A stretch of 5,601 bases of DNA from Methanoregula sp. (GTDB lineage Archaea > Halobacteriota > Methanomicrobia > Methanomicrobiales > Methanospirillaceae), in NCBI GenBank assembly GCA_028711405.1, contig JAQTSH010000117.1, forward strand, positions 1-5,601, written 5' to 3'. Positions 4,727 through 5,601 of this stretch are shown here, piece after piece (position 1 is the stretch's first letter; each line of letters begins with the position of its first letter). The translations under genes were made by a program, and so were the position numbers. The notes below the pieces were generated by a model, which saw only the letters and a list, made by a program, of their open reading frames with translations, was not told the origin of the DNA and did no database searches.

Positions 4727-4829
4727 ACGCAATTTTAGATTTTTTAACAATTGAATCTATTTTACGTCATGTTGTGGTTACAATTTTACATTTCCAAAAT
4801 TTACGATTTGAAGCCATTGCGTAAGTCCT
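4727..4829. mobile_element. MITE-like element, copy B
   Basis: Second copy of the element at 4076-4187, in the same orientation and about four-fifths identical by eye. Its right end ATTGCGTAAGTCCT (4816-4829) is intact, while the outer seven bases of its left end do not match the terminal repeat, the reverse of the situation in copy A. The 32-base core 4771-4802 is identical to 4127-4158. No coding capacity. Confidence 0.68.
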
Positions 4830-5250
4830 ATTGGAAATTCAACCAATCACTTCATCCCCCGGCAACAAAGACCGGACTGGAGAACTTTTATTGACTCGCT
4901 CATACAGAACCTTGACCGTTTTTTCTTAAAGTGCCGGTAACCAACCACGGCGGTGGAGATCTGTTGTTTCCGTCAAAATGCGGCAGGAATCGATGTCACA
5001 GATTTGAAGCCAGACTCCCGTATACCGAGGTTGTTTTTGCCGCACACTGTTACAGATATACCGGGAGAAAGGCGATTGCAGGGGGAATCGACCGGATAGG
5101 TGATAAACATAGTGGGTGGTAACCAGCTCTTCTGGGTTCCGATGTGGACGTAATCCATGACCCCTCGTGTGCCTCATTGCTGGTGTGAACGCAAACTTTT
5201 TTATGAACAAATGTATGATATAATGCAGGACGATTTGAAAGTCGATACGA
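4830..5250. other. About 420 bases without a recognised gene; promoter region of the Phd/PIN pair at its end
   Basis: The frames at 4931-5122 (plus) and 4926-5345 (minus, largely antisense to the antitoxin) show no motif, no ribosome binding site and shadow-like composition. The last 60 bases contain the probable promoter of the downstream toxin-antitoxin pair. Nothing else is supported. Confidence 0.45.
5195..5205 (+). promoter_or_regulatory. TATA-like element for the Phd/PIN operon
   Basis: ACTTTTTTATG is preceded by GCAAA, a plausible BRE. It would place the transcription start near 5228 and give a leader of about 35 bases, which fits the Shine-Dalgarno-like GGGAG at 5253-5257. A second candidate, GATATAATG at 5217-5225, would give a much shorter leader. 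The sequence does not decide between them. Confidence 0.4.
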
Positions 5251-5262
5251 GTGGGAGATATG

Positions 5263-5538
5263 ATGAAGTTTATTTCAAGCCGTGAGATCCGTTCGAACCC
5301 GGCACGTCTCTGGGAAGTAACCGGGAATGATGAATCGGTAATCACGGTGAATGGAAAACCCCGGGCTATTGTTGTTGCGGTTGGTGAAGATCTGGAAGTT
5401 ACCCTTGCCAGCCTTCGAAGAGCACGTGCTTTTTTAGCGCTGGAAAAGATCAGGATTTCTGCCCGGGAAAACCGGCTCGAAACCCTGACAGATCAAGAGA
5501 TAGAACACGAGATCTGCCAGTCACGGACGAGGCGGTAA
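5263..5538 (+). CDS. Phd/YefM-family antitoxin
   Basis: A 91-residue protein from ATG 5263. It has the Phd/YefM N-terminal DNA-binding fold: MKFISSREIRSNPARLWEVT (1-20), then the strand pair ESVITVNGKPRAIVVAV (24-40) with the signature NGKP (30-33). The C-terminal half (LASLRRARAFLALEKIRISA, 48-67, and LTDQEIEHEICQSR, 75-88) is the helical toxin-binding tail seen in archaeal members paired with PIN nucleases. Its role is to neutralise the toxin and repress the operon. ATG 5263 is chosen because GGGAG ends five bases upstream and the family begins MKF. An in-frame GTG at 5251 and ATG at 5260 would add four or one residues. The PIN frame begins right after the stop. No lesion is seen. Confidence 0.88.
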   Translation: MKFISSREIRSNPARLWEVTGNDESVITVNGKPRAIVVAVGEDLEVTLASLRRARAFLALEKIRISARENRLETLTDQEIEHEICQSRTRR

Positions 5539-5542
5539 CACG

Positions 5543-5601
5543 GTAAAACCGCATATTGTCCTTGATACCAACGTGCTGATCTCCGGTATGCTTTCACCCC
5601 A
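5543..5601 (+). CDS. PIN-domain toxin, 5' end only (runs off the window)
   Basis: After the antitoxin TAA (5536-5538) the next frame reads VKPHIVLDTNVLISGMLSP to the window edge. LDTNVLISG is the PIN first strand with the catalytic aspartate of VapC-like RNases. Position and partner (Phd upstream) confirm a toxin-antitoxin pair. Oddly, the codon where M or V should initiate is GTA at 5543-5545, and no ATG, GTG or TTG exists in this frame between the upstream TAG and the catalytic Asp. The first GTG (5573) lies beyond that Asp. Either a rare start (such as ATT 5555) is used, the start codon has mutated from GTG, or the toxin is silenced. The rest of the domain is outside the window. Confidence 0.8.

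Larger units (their letters stand above)
4076..4829. mobile_element. 754-bp unit bounded by perfect 14-bp terminal inverted repeats (candidate composite non-autonomous element)
   Basis: AGGACTTACGCAAT at 4076-4089 and ATTGCGTAAGTCCT at 4816-4829 are exact inverted repeats. They are the outer ends of two MITE-like copies in direct orientation, and the inner ends of both copies (4174-4187 and about 4720-4733) are degenerate. If a transposase needs intact ends, only the whole unit would now move. The interior holds no transposase, but it contains the phased decamer repeats. No clear target-site duplication is visible at the outer edges, so movement as a unit is inference. Confidence 0.45.

Noticed and set aside
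4926..5345. Minus-strand frame of 139 residues
   Set aside because: It overlaps the well-supported Phd antitoxin on the other strand and has no recognisable domain.

Overview
The window reads as accessory DNA from a euryarchaeon, most likely a methanogen of the Methanomicrobiales. The pointers are histidine-kinase C-termini with the GFGKNTG..GLFL.REI style common in that group, an archaeal-type AAA+ ATPase with a DUF4143-like tail, RelE/ParE and Phd/PIN toxin-antitoxin pairs, and TATA boxes 27-28 bases ahead of start codons as in leaderless archaeal transcripts. This assignment is inference from style, not from a database match. Only four genes look intact. A fifth (PIN) runs off the right edge.

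Layout. 1-400: a short unrecognised plus-strand frame (88-252) and no convincing gene. 396-2292, minus strand: an intact AAA+/DUF4143 ATPase (539-1813) lies between two decayed histidine-kinase C-termini in the same orientation. These share an 83-base direct repeat at 77/83 identity (424-506 and 2090-2172). Between the upstream kinase scrap and the ATPase is a small frame with a good ribosome binding site but an in-frame TGA (1849-2067). The ATPase promoter has its TATA element inside the spacer of a 14/16 inverted repeat (1814-1863), which looks like an operator. 2293-2794: about 500 bases with no gene seen. 2795-3294, minus strand: a RelE/ParE-like toxin and its antitoxin, overlapping by ATGA, with a 6-base-arm palindrome over the antitoxin start codon.

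3307-5250: nearly 2 kb without a convincing gene but rich in repeats. It holds a possible coding remnant (3461-3619), a 9-bp stem-loop (3752-3779), a cluster of ATGTCYC motifs (3962-4015), two direct copies of a small AT-rich MITE-like element (4076-4187 and about 4727-4829), and helically phased 10-base repeats (4341-4390 and 4628-4670) between them. The two MITE copies together carry a perfect 14-base terminal inverted repeat at their outer ends, making a 754-base unit that encodes no transposase. 5251-5601, plus strand: a Phd/YefM-type antitoxin followed after a few bases by the start of a PIN-domain toxin, whose frame shows no ATG, GTG or TTG where the start should be.

As a whole this is a genomic scrapyard of stress, defence and selfish modules (two toxin-antitoxin systems, a self-standing ATPase, dead kinases, MITEs) rather than a metabolic operon. 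I see no clear multi-gene undescribed system. The most unusual items are the ATPase operator, the phased decamer array inside the MITE-bounded unit, the kinase repeats flanking the ATPase, and the PIN gene without an ordinary start codon.
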